59,250 bases of DNA from Rothia terrae (GCF_012396615.1 NZ_JAAXPV010000016.1:1-59250), one strand, 5' to 3'; shown: positions 51,788-59,250, counted from the first letter of the stretch. The notes: generated by a model not told the origin, from the letters alone. Program-made: numbers and translations.

Positions 51788-53893
51788 TTAGAGGACAAGC
51801 CCCTGCTCTTCTAGCTGCTGACGCATCATCGGAGCCAAGGTTTTTCCATATGACTTAGAAATATGGTTGTCATCCAAGTACATGTAGATATTGCCAATCA
51901 GCGCCTGACACTGACCGTCCGGGCAGTAGTAATCGGTCAAGTCAACGCCGAAAACTCGGGGGTTGCTTTCAATGATTTCCTGTGAAGGATTAACAGCCGC
52001 CATCTTGTCTTCTACACGACTCGAGCACTCCTGCGGGTTGCGCTCATTGAGCTGTGCACAGTCGTACATGTTCTGGGTTGAACGAGGGTTATCGCGCAGA
52101 GCTATCACGTTAATACCGGCGTCCGTGAACTGACGGATAGCAGCGTCCATTCCCTCAGGAACAATTTCATTGTTGCTTGCCGGGTCAGTCACCGTAGTCA
52201 TCAGCAGCACGTTATCTGGCTGTTTAGAGAGGATCTCATCAACGACGTGCGAGTTGAGGTAAGCGCATTCCTCATCGGCATTGGGTTCATCAGGGAACCG
52301 GCAACCGCCCAGGTGGTAATCGACGACGTTGCTACCGGCGTCTTCAGCGATTTTGCCAATCATTGCAAGTGACTGACCGGTGTGTGAAGCACCTACAACA
52401 GCGGTCAGCGGCGCATCTTCCGGTCCATTGACTGACTGCTCGCATCCGGCTTGAAGCTGCGGGTCGGAGGACGCCAAGAAGTCCGTGCACTGCTCGTTGA
52501 AGTCAGCGTACTGGCTCAGCGGGTCAGCTGCCGGAATCGGAGGGTACTTATAGCTCGATGAGCCTTGACCTTCAAGGGCCAAAGCACCGGGGAAATCAGC
52601 GGTACCCGCACCGGTCTCTGCTAGCTGCTCCATGCGCGCGTCACGGTTGGTGACGTATGCTTGAGCAGCAGCGATTGGCCCACCAATGAGAGCCAGGCAG
52701 GCAAGCACGGTTGCAATGGGGCGCACCCAGGGATTGTTGGTGGCAAAACGTGAGCGGCGGGATGACGCACCCTTTTTACGTGCCTTGGAGTCGCGGCTAC
52801 CGCGTAGTGGTTGCTCCACAAACCGATGCAACACCCACGCCAAACCAACAGCCACACCAATAATCAACGCACCATCAACCACACCAGCATGCGGCTTATT
52901 CGTAAACACCATATACAAAATCAACAACGGCCAATGCACCAAATACAGCGCATACGCAGACTCACCCACCCACAACAACGCACGAGACATCAAAATACGA
53001 TCCACACCAAAACGCGACTCAGTATTGCCGGCCAACATCACCAAAGCACCCGAAACAATCGGCCACAACGCCAAATACCCCGGAAAACCAGTCTCCACCG
53101 GCAAAACCATACCAGCAGAAACCAAACCAACAACACCAACCCAGCCCATCACAATACGCAAAACACGAGGAGCCTTCCACAACATCGACCCCATCGCAAT
53201 CAAGGTACCAGCAGCAAACTCCCACAAACGAGCACGAGTATCAAAATACGCAAAAGCCTGCTGAGTCTGAGTCGAAATAACCGACCACGTCAGTGAGGCA
53301 ACAAAGACCGTACCAAAAACCATCAGGGCAGAACCCATCAAGTTAAAACGGAACTTACGCACCAACAAAGCCACAATGGCAAAAAGAATAGGCCAAAGGA
53401 AGAAAATCTGCCCCTGCATCGACAGCGACCAAAAATGCTGAAACGGAGTCTTCAGTGTCGCGTTTTGCTGATAATAATCCACCGCACTAAACGCCAAATG
53501 CCAGTTCTGGTAGTAGAGCAAGGACGCTTTAGCATCAGCAACCATGGCAGCAAAACGTGAGGCTGGCATGATGAAATAGCTCGCCAAAAGTGTCAACAGT
53601 AGAACCACACCGGCGGTGGGCATCAGACGCTGGAACACATGCAACCAGTACTTGATCAGGTTCAGTGGTTTGTGTTCGTTGATTTTGCGTAGGTTAGATA
53701 GGGACAGGAGGAAAGCTGAGACGAGTAGGAAGACGTCGACGCCGCCGGAGACTTTGCCGAACCAGACGTGGTACATCACGACCAGGAGTACCGCCAGGGC
53801 GCGTAGGCCTTGGACTTCGGGGCGGAAGCCGCGGGTTTCGAGGTAGGTCCCCAGCGGCTTTTTCTTCGGGGGGACGTTGGGTGATGTACTCAT
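51788..53893 (-). CDS. OafA/YrhL-type acyltransferase with C-terminal SGNH domain (copy 2)
   Basis: 701 residues from the ATG at 53893 (MSTSPNVPPKKKPLGTYLE), preferred over an upstream frame in the leader that overlaps the tRNA terminator. The acyltransferase-3 domain is identical in sequence to copy 1. The SGNH domain is homologous but diverged: block I reads VVGASHTGQ, with Ala in place of the usual Asp of GDSH while Ser and His are kept, and the last block is LDDNHISKSYG. Probably a paralogue with altered acceptor specificity or reduced SGNH activity. Transcribed after tRNA-Thr, with a terminator between. Confidence 0.92.
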   Translation of the reverse strand: MSTSPNVPPKKKPLGTYLETRGFRPEVQGLRALAVLLVVMYHVWFGKVSGGVDVFLLVSAFLLSLSNLRKINEHKPLNLIKYWLHVFQRLMPTAGVVLLLTLLASYFIMPASRFAAMVADAKASLLYYQNWHLAFSAVDYYQQNATLKTPFQHFWSLSMQGQIFFLWPILFAIVALLVRKFRFNLMGSALMVFGTVFVASLTWSVISTQTQQAFAYFDTRARLWEFAAGTLIAMGSMLWKAPRVLRIVMGWVGVVGLVSAGMVLPVETGFPGYLALWPIVSGALVMLAGNTESRFGVDRILMSRALLWVGESAYALYLVHWPLLILYMVFTNKPHAGVVDGALIIGVAVGLAWVLHRFVEQPLRGSRDSKARKKGASSRRSRFATNNPWVRPIATVLACLALIGGPIAAAQAYVTNRDARMEQLAETGAGTADFPGALALEGQGSSSYKYPPIPAADPLSQYADFNEQCTDFLASSDPQLQAGCEQSVNGPEDAPLTAVVGASHTGQSLAMIGKIAEDAGSNVVDYHLGGCRFPDEPNADEECAYLNSHVVDEILSKQPDNVLLMTTVTDPASNNEIVPEGMDAAIRQFTDAGINVIALRDNPRSTQNMYDCAQLNERNPQECSSRVEDKMAAVNPSQEIIESNPRVFGVDLTDYYCPDGQCQALIGNIYMYLDDNHISKSYGKTLAPMMRQQLEEQGLVL
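52800..53861. repeat. 1,062-bp direct repeat, copy in acyltransferase 2
   Basis: Partner of 50462-51523. Even the non-coding reading frames on the other strand give identical peptides in both copies, confirming nucleotide identity rather than only protein identity over that part. Confidence 0.9.
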
Positions 53894-53945
53894 ATGTTTG
53901 CTGCGTATCTCCACTGTTTTAGACCTGAGGTCAAAAAGCAAAAAC

Positions 53946-53982
53946 CCTGATACTCATCTTTGGTGAAAGTGTGAGTATCAGG
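53946..53982 (-). terminator. Terminator after tRNA-Thr
   Basis: CCTGATACTCA and TGAGTATCAGG are a perfect 11-bp stem; TTTTTGCTTTTTG follows on the minus strand. It begins 18 bases after the tRNA 3' end. Confidence 0.85.
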
Positions 53983-53999
53983 ATTTCGACTATGAAAAG

Positions 54000-54073
54000 A
54001 GCCCCCTACCGGATTCGAACCGGTGGCCCCCTGTTTACAAGACAGGTGCTCTGGCCAGCTGAGCTAAGGAGGC
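54000..54073 (-). tRNA. tRNA-Thr (anticodon TGT)
   Basis: Minus-strand cloverleaf: acceptor GCCTCCT/AGGGGGC, D arm with AGCTCAGCTGG, anticodon stem-loop CCTGT-CTTGTAA-ACAGG with anticodon TGT, and T arm CCGGTTCGAATCCGG. No CCA encoded. Followed by its own terminator. Confidence 0.95.
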
Positions 54074-54142
54074 GTGGGCAATGCATCATTCATCATACAG
54101 ATTTTTGGTGCGTTGCGCATTATTGTGCGTATCACGCTCGAT

Positions 54143-55300
54143 TTATGTGAGGGTAAAGACGCGCGCGTTGATATCGCGTATGAGCTCTTCATCGTGCGAG
54201 GCAACTACGAGCACACCGCCTGCTTGCGTAAAGCTGTTGAGCAACCCCACGAGCGTCTGGTAATCCTGGGGGCTCAACGATGCGCTGGGCTCGTCTAAGG
54301 CCAGAACAGATGGGGCGGATGCGAGTGCGCACGCGACTGCCAATAGTTGCTGAGCTGAGTTAGAGAGGTCGTAGGGGTTCTCTGCTGCAGAACTTTCAAG
54401 ATCGAAAGACTGTAGTAGCTGGCGCCCGTAGTCCTTTCCTTCAGATGCCCCTGCAGTGATTTCGCGTTCCACGCTGGTGGTTAGAATCTGGTATCTCGGT
54501 TGTTGCGTTGCCAAGCTGATGAGTTGAGGTCGTCTCTTGGTTTTTGTCCGTGCTACGTCCTGCTCTCCTACCCGTACGCGTCCTGATTTCGGTTTCGCTA
54601 TTCCTGCCAGTGTCTTAAGCAGGGTGCTTTTACCAGAACCGTTTGCGCCTGTCAGTGCCAGGCTTTCCCCCGGCGCCACCTCAAGTGTTACGCCAGAAAG
54701 CAAGGTTTGACCGGTGCGTTTGCTCCAGCGCGCCGAAGGAACGGGTACCTCAAGATTTTCAGCGACTAAAGCAGCGGGAGCAAGACGCCACTTAATGCTT
54801 TGCTGGTCGGCAAGTACGTGCTCAAAGACTTCTTCAACGATGCTTGTGGCGAGGGCTCGTTCATCCTCACCGACGCGGGCGGGATTGCTCCACATAAGTT
54901 CCCCGCGATACTGCTCCATCAGCGCTAATGCCCGTTGCCGCGCACTAGCATCCAACCCGACTAAGGGATTTTCGAGAAACAGAGCAGTGCTTTTGATCGT
55001 GAAGATGCCCGCTAGCGCCACCAACTGCGTCTGACCGCCAGAAAGCCCCAGCGGGTGCTTTCCCAGAAGATATGTGATTCCTAATTTTTCACTCACCTCG
55101 TGAACGCTCTGACGCATGGCATCTCTATTCGATGCGGTGAGCTCAACGCCGTAGGCAATCTCATCCTCGACGGTATCTGCCAGCCCGCTAATGTTGGCAT
55201 ACGGATTAGCTTGCAGAACCAATGCTTCAGGATGCTCTGCTAAAAACTCAGCGCGAGCGTCCTGTCCCTCGCCGAGAACCAGAACTTTTCGGTGCCTCAT
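54143..55300 (-). CDS. ECF transporter ATPase with two ABC domains, asymmetrically degenerate
   Basis: 385 residues from the ATG at 55300, which overlaps the ecfT stop (ATGA). Domain 1 (about 1-170) lacks a Walker A loop (VLVLGEGQDARAEFL instead), has Q-loop LVLQANPYANI, intact signature LGLSGGQTQ (86-90) and a damaged Walker B ALFLENPLVGLD (no catalytic Glu). Domain 2 (180-385) has intact Walker A GANGSGKST (218-226), Walker B VLALDEPS and H-loop ASHD, but a damaged signature LSNSAQQ. Thus one composite ATP site is complete and the other dead. Works with the adjacent EcfT and S component, probably on a nucleoside. Confidence 0.85.
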   Translation of the reverse strand: MRHRKVLVLGEGQDARAEFLAEHPEALVLQANPYANISGLADTVEDEIAYGVELTASNRDAMRQSVHEVSEKLGITYLLGKHPLGLSGGQTQLVALAGIFTIKSTALFLENPLVGLDASARQRALALMEQYRGELMWSNPARVGEDERALATSIVEEVFEHVLADQQSIKWRLAPAALVAENLEVPVPSARWSKRTGQTLLSGVTLEVAPGESLALTGANGSGKSTLLKTLAGIAKPKSGRVRVGEQDVARTKTKRRPQLISLATQQPRYQILTTSVEREITAGASEGKDYGRQLLQSFDLESSAAENPYDLSNSAQQLLAVACALASAPSVLALDEPSASLSPQDYQTLVGLLNSFTQAGGVLVVASHDEELIRDINARVFTLT

Positions 55301-56052
55301 GCAAGAATCCCCCATATACATGTACAGATGCCGCACGCCCCCACGATCCAACGCAGAACACGTTGCAGTTGGGTGTCCGGGTAAGTCCGCAGGAAAACAC
55401 GTTCGCCGGGCCTATCGAGTCCTCGTTGTTCTAACGACTGAGCACGGTCTTCATGCTCCAAAAGAATGAGATTGATGAGCGTACCGATGCTAGTGAGCGC
55501 CAGCTTGCTCCGTGAAAACACGGTAGAATCATCCAGCCCTCTCCGAACCTGGCTCTCCCTCACCAGCCCCACATAACGCGACAGCAAAACCGGCGCGTTC
55601 ATTGAGGTCACCAGCAGATAGATGAGCCGGGAGGGCAGTTTCCAATCAGTAAGTGCCCACCGCAGCTCTCCTGCACTCACGGGTAAGAACGCGATAGCGC
55701 AGGCGGTACCGAAGTTGAGGATCTGCAGGCCGAGAGTTGCTCCGTAAAGAATGCCCTCTTTGCTCAAACGAAAATTTAGAAAGCTCGTAGGAGTCCACTG
55801 CGCATAAATAGTCTGTGCACCAACAAAGCTCACAGCTTGGATGCAAAACGCTGTTACAGCTACCGGGCCTACACCCAGTAGAACATAGCGCCCATAGGCG
55901 TGGAGTTTTCCGCTCCACGCCACAACGCATATCAGCAGTAAAAGAAGTACTGCCCGCGCTCCAATGTCTAGGGATATCAAAGCCAGCGGAACAGCAGAGA
56001 GGCCCAGAACTAGCCAGGTTTTAGGGTTTATCGAAAATCTATCGATTCTCAT
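55297..56052 (-). CDS. ECF transporter transmembrane component EcfT
   Basis: 251 residues, five to six membrane segments. The coupling region holds SQVRRGLDDS and AQSLEQRGLDRPG, matching the two Arg-Gly motifs that dock into the ATPase. Overlaps both neighbours by 4 bases. Belongs to the iunH-ecfS-ecfT-ecfA operon. Confidence 0.85.
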   Translation of the reverse strand: MRIDRFSINPKTWLVLGLSAVPLALISLDIGARAVLLLLLICVVAWSGKLHAYGRYVLLGVGPVAVTAFCIQAVSFVGAQTIYAQWTPTSFLNFRLSKEGILYGATLGLQILNFGTACAIAFLPVSAGELRWALTDWKLPSRLIYLLVTSMNAPVLLSRYVGLVRESQVRRGLDDSTVFSRSKLALTSIGTLINLILLEHEDRAQSLEQRGLDRPGERVFLRTYPDTQLQRVLRWIVGACGICTCIWGILA

Positions 56053-56852
56053 CGTGTAGTACTAAAGCGATCTTTCACGCGCTGGGGAATCCCACGCCCG
56101 AGGACCCACACAATAAGGAACACAGCGGCTTTATCAATGGTGTCTGAAAGAACTGATTGCAAGGTAGTTGCCGCGAAAAGCGATTGGCCGGTAGCTTGCA
56201 GGGTTGCAACGATTGAACCTGTGCCCACGCCCATACCGCCACCGTAGACGTATGCTGCAACAGGGGCTCCCACGAATCCAGCGATAACACCTACGAAAGC
56301 GCCGGCGATAAGAGCTTTCCACCAGCGCTGAAAGAATCCCGCGCGAGCCGCGTAGCCGGCCAACAAACCAATGAGGGCTGCACCGCCAGCAAAAGGAATG
56401 GTGGTGGGATTGATGGTAAGGCCCCACGCAATGTTAGTTAGTGCACCGGTCATAGCACCCGCGGCAGGGCCGGCAAGGTAACCGATAAGAACGGTTGCAA
56501 TAGTGTCAAGATATAGCGGAATCGGAGAGATACCTACGATTTGTCCGAGCACAATGTTGATAGCAGCCGCAAAAGGAATCAGGGCAATGATCGAAAGAGG
56601 AATCCGTTTAATGTTGCCCAGGATAATAAGTAGCGCACCAATGAAATAGCCAAGCACTAGCGGCATTGCGATGTTGCCGGATGTTGCCTCTTGCTGACCT
56701 TGGTGGCTCAGTAATGTCCATCCGTAAGTTATCACCATCAGCAGTGCGCCGATGATAGTGAGTACGCGGTCTTTTACTGAAGTGGTCGAGTGATTACCGA
56801 GACCCGCCTCTGATGATGCGAGCCTCTGCCCAGACGTAGTCCGAGATGCCAT
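56049..56852 (-). CDS. ECF transporter S component, putative nucleoside-binding
   Basis: 267 residues. After a hydrophilic start of about 27 residues there are about six membrane segments. SPIPLYLDTIATVLIGYLAG and GPAAGAMTGALTNIAWGLTI are typical of the S-component fold that carries the ligand. Substrate is inferred from the nucleoside hydrolase gene 21 bases upstream: a purine or pyrimidine nucleoside or base. Overlaps ecfT by 4 bases. Confidence 0.8.
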   Translation of the reverse strand: MASRTTSGQRLASSEAGLGNHSTTSVKDRVLTIIGALLMVITYGWTLLSHQGQQEATSGNIAMPLVLGYFIGALLIILGNIKRIPLSIIALIPFAAAINIVLGQIVGISPIPLYLDTIATVLIGYLAGPAAGAMTGALTNIAWGLTINPTTIPFAGGAALIGLLAGYAARAGFFQRWWKALIAGAFVGVIAGFVGAPVAAYVYGGGMGVGTGSIVATLQATGQSLFAATTLQSVLSDTIDKAAVFLIVWVLGRGIPQRVKDRFSTTR

Positions 56853-56873
56853 AGTGCCTCTTCTTTCTAAAGG

Positions 56874-57875
56874 TTAGCGAGCGTACGCTGCTCGCACGGT
56901 GTGAATATAGTGGGCGAAAAACTTTTCTGGTTCTGTAGACGTAAGGACGCGTCCGTTAGGTTCTCTACCCCAGCGTCCTAGCCAGTCAGCGATAGTTTGC
57001 CCGCGTGTTAGTTTACCGTCTAGTTCAACGTCGAGTACTGTCTGCGTTGAGCTACCCAGTATGTGAGCATCCGCATCTCCAATATCTTGCAGGGCATCGT
57101 TGATTGCTAAAGCGGTGACGTATGGATCGTGGACGTGCGCAATATAGCCCAGCCCATCGCTTTCGTGGAATTGCATATAAAATTCCAGTGCCTGGTCTAT
57201 TGCTTCAAGTACGGTGCCTCCGCCTGCTACGAGTGCTTGACGATGCCCTGGAGTCATCACTATAGATTCTGTGCAATCCAGGGGGCACAGAACAGGGTAA
57301 TGCGAGAGTCCCGGTTGCGAGTAGGCTCGTAGGACGCTGTGCAGTGCTTCGGGATCTGAGTGGACGTTCCATTCGGTGGTAGGCATGGTGTTGCCTCGGT
57401 GGTTGATGGCCCCGCCCATAATGTACAGAGCTTTGAGCTTCTGCACAATGCTGGGATCTTGTTGGAGGGCTAAAGCTAGGTTTGTTGTCGGGCCAAGCAC
57501 AATGCCGATCATCTCACCGGGATGCTGGCTGACTGTATCTATCCACAGCCGTGCACCTTCACCGTGGGATTTTCCAGTTGGGGTTGTGCGGTCTGGAAGC
57601 TTAGCGTAGCCTACTCCCCTCGGCCCGTGCGTTTCGGGTGTGGTTTCTAGTTCTTGAGCTAGCGGATGCGCGGCGCCCAGTTCCCACGGAATTTCTTGTC
57701 GCCCGGCGAGTTCTAGGATTCCGCGGATATTCCGTGCCACTTGTTCTGTGCTTGTGTTTCCTCCCGATGCCACAAGACCTTTGATTTTAACTTGAGGATG
57801 CGCCAGCGCATAGGTCAGTGCAAGCAGGTCATCGATACCGGGGTCGCAGTCTATAAGAACATTGATGTGTTCCAT
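56874..57875 (-). CDS. Inosine-uridine-preferring nucleoside hydrolase family protein
   Basis: 333 residues. The N-terminal calcium site DCDPGIDDLLAL is the family signature; IVLGPTTNLALAL, YIMGGAINHRGN, TEWNVHSDPEA and the C-terminal HVHDPYVTALAI (Asp ligand and His acid) complete the active site. Splits nucleosides into base and ribose in the cytoplasm. First gene of an operon with an ECF transporter, so imported nucleosides are probably its substrates. Confidence 0.94.
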   Translation of the reverse strand: MEHINVLIDCDPGIDDLLALTYALAHPQVKIKGLVASGGNTSTEQVARNIRGILELAGRQEIPWELGAAHPLAQELETTPETHGPRGVGYAKLPDRTTPTGKSHGEGARLWIDTVSQHPGEMIGIVLGPTTNLALALQQDPSIVQKLKALYIMGGAINHRGNTMPTTEWNVHSDPEALHSVLRAYSQPGLSHYPVLCPLDCTESIVMTPGHRQALVAGGGTVLEAIDQALEFYMQFHESDGLGYIAHVHDPYVTALAINDALQDIGDADAHILGSSTQTVLDVELDGKLTRGQTIADWLGRWGREPNGRVLTSTEPEKFFAHYIHTVRAAYAR

Positions 57876-57907
57876 GGGTGTTCTACTTTCAAAAAGCGGA
57901 GATACAA

Positions 57908-57950
57908 AAGGGCAGCTACTATCGTAAGTTTACGATGAGTAGCTGCCCTT
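57908..57950 (-). terminator. Terminator after the DsbA-like gene
   Basis: AAGGGCAGCTACT and AGTAGCTGCCCTT pair perfectly (13 bp) with a second inner hairpin ATCGTAA/TTACGAT; TTTTGTATC follows on the minus strand. Confidence 0.92.
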
Positions 57951-57965
57951 ACCTCAAGTATTGAG

Positions 57966-58832
57966 TTATGCCTGCTTCTTTTCGATGATCTGGTTAACCC
58001 AGTCTTCGAAAGCGTCAGATGAAGTGTTGAACTGCTGGCCGTCCGCGTAAACGGTCGGGGTGCCTGCAACACCGTTAGTTGATGATTCGCTGGTTACTAC
58101 GTTGACCAGCGGACGCCATGAGCCGTCCTTCATATCTGACTTGATGTCAGCGCCGTGGCTTGATGCGATATCTTCGATCTCACCATCGTTGAGGCCGCCC
58201 TGGCCCTGGTGGGTGAAGATTTCCTTCTGGTATTCGAGGAAGTCATCGGTTGAGAGCTGGTTTGCTACTGAGTAAGCCGCGTTTGCTGAGCGAGCTGAGT
58301 AGAAAGTGGGTGATGACTGGTCGAGGTAAGTAACGTTGCGAATTTCAAGAGTAATCTTGCCGTCGTCGATGAGCTTCTTGAGCACATCAGCGTTGTCACG
58401 TTCGAACTCTGCACAGTGAACGCAGTTGTAGTCCTGGAAGATTGTTACGCGTACAGGTTGCCCGTTTGCGGATGCTTGTTCAGCGGTCTCTACACCAAGT
58501 GGTAGGTCGGTATCTGACTTACGCAGGTTGTTAATATCTACTGAGTCAACGGTTGCGGTGTCTTTTTGGATGCCGTCATTGGTAAGAACGATGCCGCCGA
58601 AGTCGTTGGAGCTTGAAGGTAGCGGACCTGAGTCTGCGATGTCGTTGCTTCGTGTATTGATCACAACAAATGCGATCATTGCGACGATGGCAGCGACGAT
58701 AGCTAGAACAGCGAGCTGAATCCAGCGACGGTTCTTTTTAGACTTATTGTTTCGTTGAGACTGTTTTGCGGCTACTGCACGTGCGGCAGCGCGGGGGTCA
58801 GTCTTTTGAGGGGTCTTGTTGTCTTTCGACAC
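57966..58832 (-). CDS. Membrane-anchored DsbA-like thiol oxidoreductase
   Basis: 288 residues, GTG start at 58832. A basic cytoplasmic tail ending SKKNRRW precedes one membrane helix (IQLAVLAIVAAIVAMIAFVVI), then a thioredoxin-fold domain with active site DYNCVHCAEFE (C-V-H-C), the helical insertion, and cis-Pro in VAGTPTVYADG. Similar to actinobacterial MdbA/DsbA-type proteins that form disulphides in secreted proteins. Monocistronic, closed by a strong terminator. Confidence 0.92.
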   Translation of the reverse strand: MSKDNKTPQKTDPRAAARAVAAKQSQRNNKSKKNRRWIQLAVLAIVAAIVAMIAFVVINTRSNDIADSGPLPSSSNDFGGIVLTNDGIQKDTATVDSVDINNLRKSDTDLPLGVETAEQASANGQPVRVTIFQDYNCVHCAEFERDNADVLKKLIDDGKITLEIRNVTYLDQSSPTFYSARSANAAYSVANQLSTDDFLEYQKEIFTHQGQGGLNDGEIEDIASSHGADIKSDMKDGSWRPLVNVVTSESSTNGVAGTPTVYADGQQFNTSSDAFEDWVNQIIEKKQA

Positions 58833-59039
58833 GAGGCTTATCTCTTTCTTATGGCACTTGTGACTATCTATAAGACTAGCGGAAAAGAGAGAGTAGCTTC
58901 TATATAAGACTTATTTTCTCTGGAAACTTTTAGGTGGTCTGGAGCTTACTCAGAAGCTGTTGATGAGTGTTTGTGTTTAGGGTTCGGGTAGCTTGTAGGG
59001 TGGACGCGAGTGTCTGTGTGGTCTTAGCGCATATAAAAA

Positions 59040-59069
59040 TAGTTCCCTAACCTGATGGCTAGGGAACTA
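59040..59069 (-). terminator. Terminator of the rRNA operon
   Basis: TAGTTCCCTA and TAGGGAACTA pair around a 10-base loop; on the minus strand ATTTTTATATG follows. It lies about 60 bases after the 5S rRNA. The remainder of the 58833-59130 gap shows no gene. Confidence 0.88.
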
Positions 59070-59130
59070 TAAAGTCTTTAAACGAAAAAGCGACTCCCTA
59101 AAGAATCGCTCAATCATTATTAATAAAAAA

Positions 59131-59245
59131 CCCGCGGTGACCTACTCTCCCACACCCTCCAAAGTGCAGTACCATCAGCGCAAAGAGCCTTAACTACTGG
59201 GTTCGGGATGGAACCAGGTGTTTCCCTCTCGCTATAACCACGGAA
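59131..59245 (-). rRNA. rrf: 5S ribosomal RNA
   Basis: On the minus strand it starts TTCCGTGGTTATAGCGAGAG and contains the conserved CCCGAACCC and GGTAGTTAAG-like loops, ending GGAGAGTAGGTCACCGCGGG. About 115 bases, full length. It is the end of an rRNA operon whose 23S gene lies beyond the right edge of the window. Confidence 0.95.
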
Positions 59246-59250
59246 AACCT

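Noticed and set aside
811-56951. Octamer as FtsK-orienting (KOPS) or Chi-type signal
   Set aside because: 17 against 16 copies on the two strands; such signals are strand-biased within a replichore segment. A whole-genome count would be needed to be certain.
1-59250. CRISPR array, prophage or conjugative element
   Set aside because: No regularly spaced short repeats, no phage structural or integrase genes, and the tRNA genes show no adjacent integrase or attachment repeats.

Overview
The window looks like a chromosomal stretch of an actinobacterium of the Micrococcaceae, most likely Rothia (inference). Evidence: a dnaK-grpE-dnaJ-hspR operon with HspR (HAIR) operators, a DnaJ without zinc finger, a bifunctional-type dCTP deaminase, the rpmB-rpmG-rpsN-HU cluster, DtxR-type iron control, many small ECF and MFS transporters, and moderately high G+C.

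Layout. 1-117: tail of an IS5-type transposase. 0.1-5.8 kb: LLM flavin oxidoreductase, then the heat-shock operon on the minus strand; its grpE-dnaJ gap is a 412-bp insert with two inverted copies of a hairpin element. 6.0-9.0 kb: an unknown membrane protein, a pseudoknot-forming stretch with a terminator, and a decayed SNF2-like helicase gene. 9.1-15.0 kb (plus): LMW phosphatase, P-loop kinase, Bcr-type MFS, PabC-like lyase, zinc alcohol dehydrogenase, MFS. 15.0-18.2 kb (minus): ykoEDC thiamine-precursor ECF transporter behind a TPP riboswitch. 18.4-24.4 kb: DUF4235 protein, third hairpin copy, UMF1-type MFS, pbuX-xpt xanthine salvage, an HPr-kinase-like/PqqD-like fusion, dcd, tRNA-Gly(CCC). 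24.4-28.6 kb: MarR plus MFS pair, probable fourth hairpin copy, a secreted-protein gene with a stop in its signal peptide and a pseudoknot in its leader, and a peptidase T gene broken by three in-frame stops. 28.6-35.9 kb: MauE/redoxin fusion, methyltransferase, PH-domain protein, exported protein, thioredoxin/NHL protein, amino-acid permease. 35.9-41.4 kb: copper/haem cluster (CopD-CtaG fusion, DyP peroxidase, PCuAC, CopC, His-rich membrane protein). 41.5-44.0 kb: HU, ribosomal proteins, GDSL hydrolase. 44.1-49.2 kb: siderophore uptake operon with a DtxR-like box. 49.4-53.9 kb: tandem OafA/SGNH acyltransferases sharing a 1,062-bp apparently identical block. 54.0-58.8 kb: tRNA-Thr, a nucleoside hydrolase/ECF transporter operon with an asymmetrically degenerate ATPase, a DsbA-like protein. 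The window ends in a minus-strand 5S rRNA with its terminator.

The most interesting signals are not genes. (1) A family of intergenic hairpins whose 21-25 bp stems differ completely in sequence while the loop is conserved (ATCCCT...GCCAGACCCGACCA): two clear copies, one inverted copy, one probable expanded copy. (2) The octamer AGGACGCG/CGCGTCCT, at least 33 times, evenly on both strands, against about 3 expected, and absent from the acyltransferase block. (3) Two H-type pseudoknots next to genes. (4) Three genes broken almost only by in-frame nonsense codons, mostly TAG.
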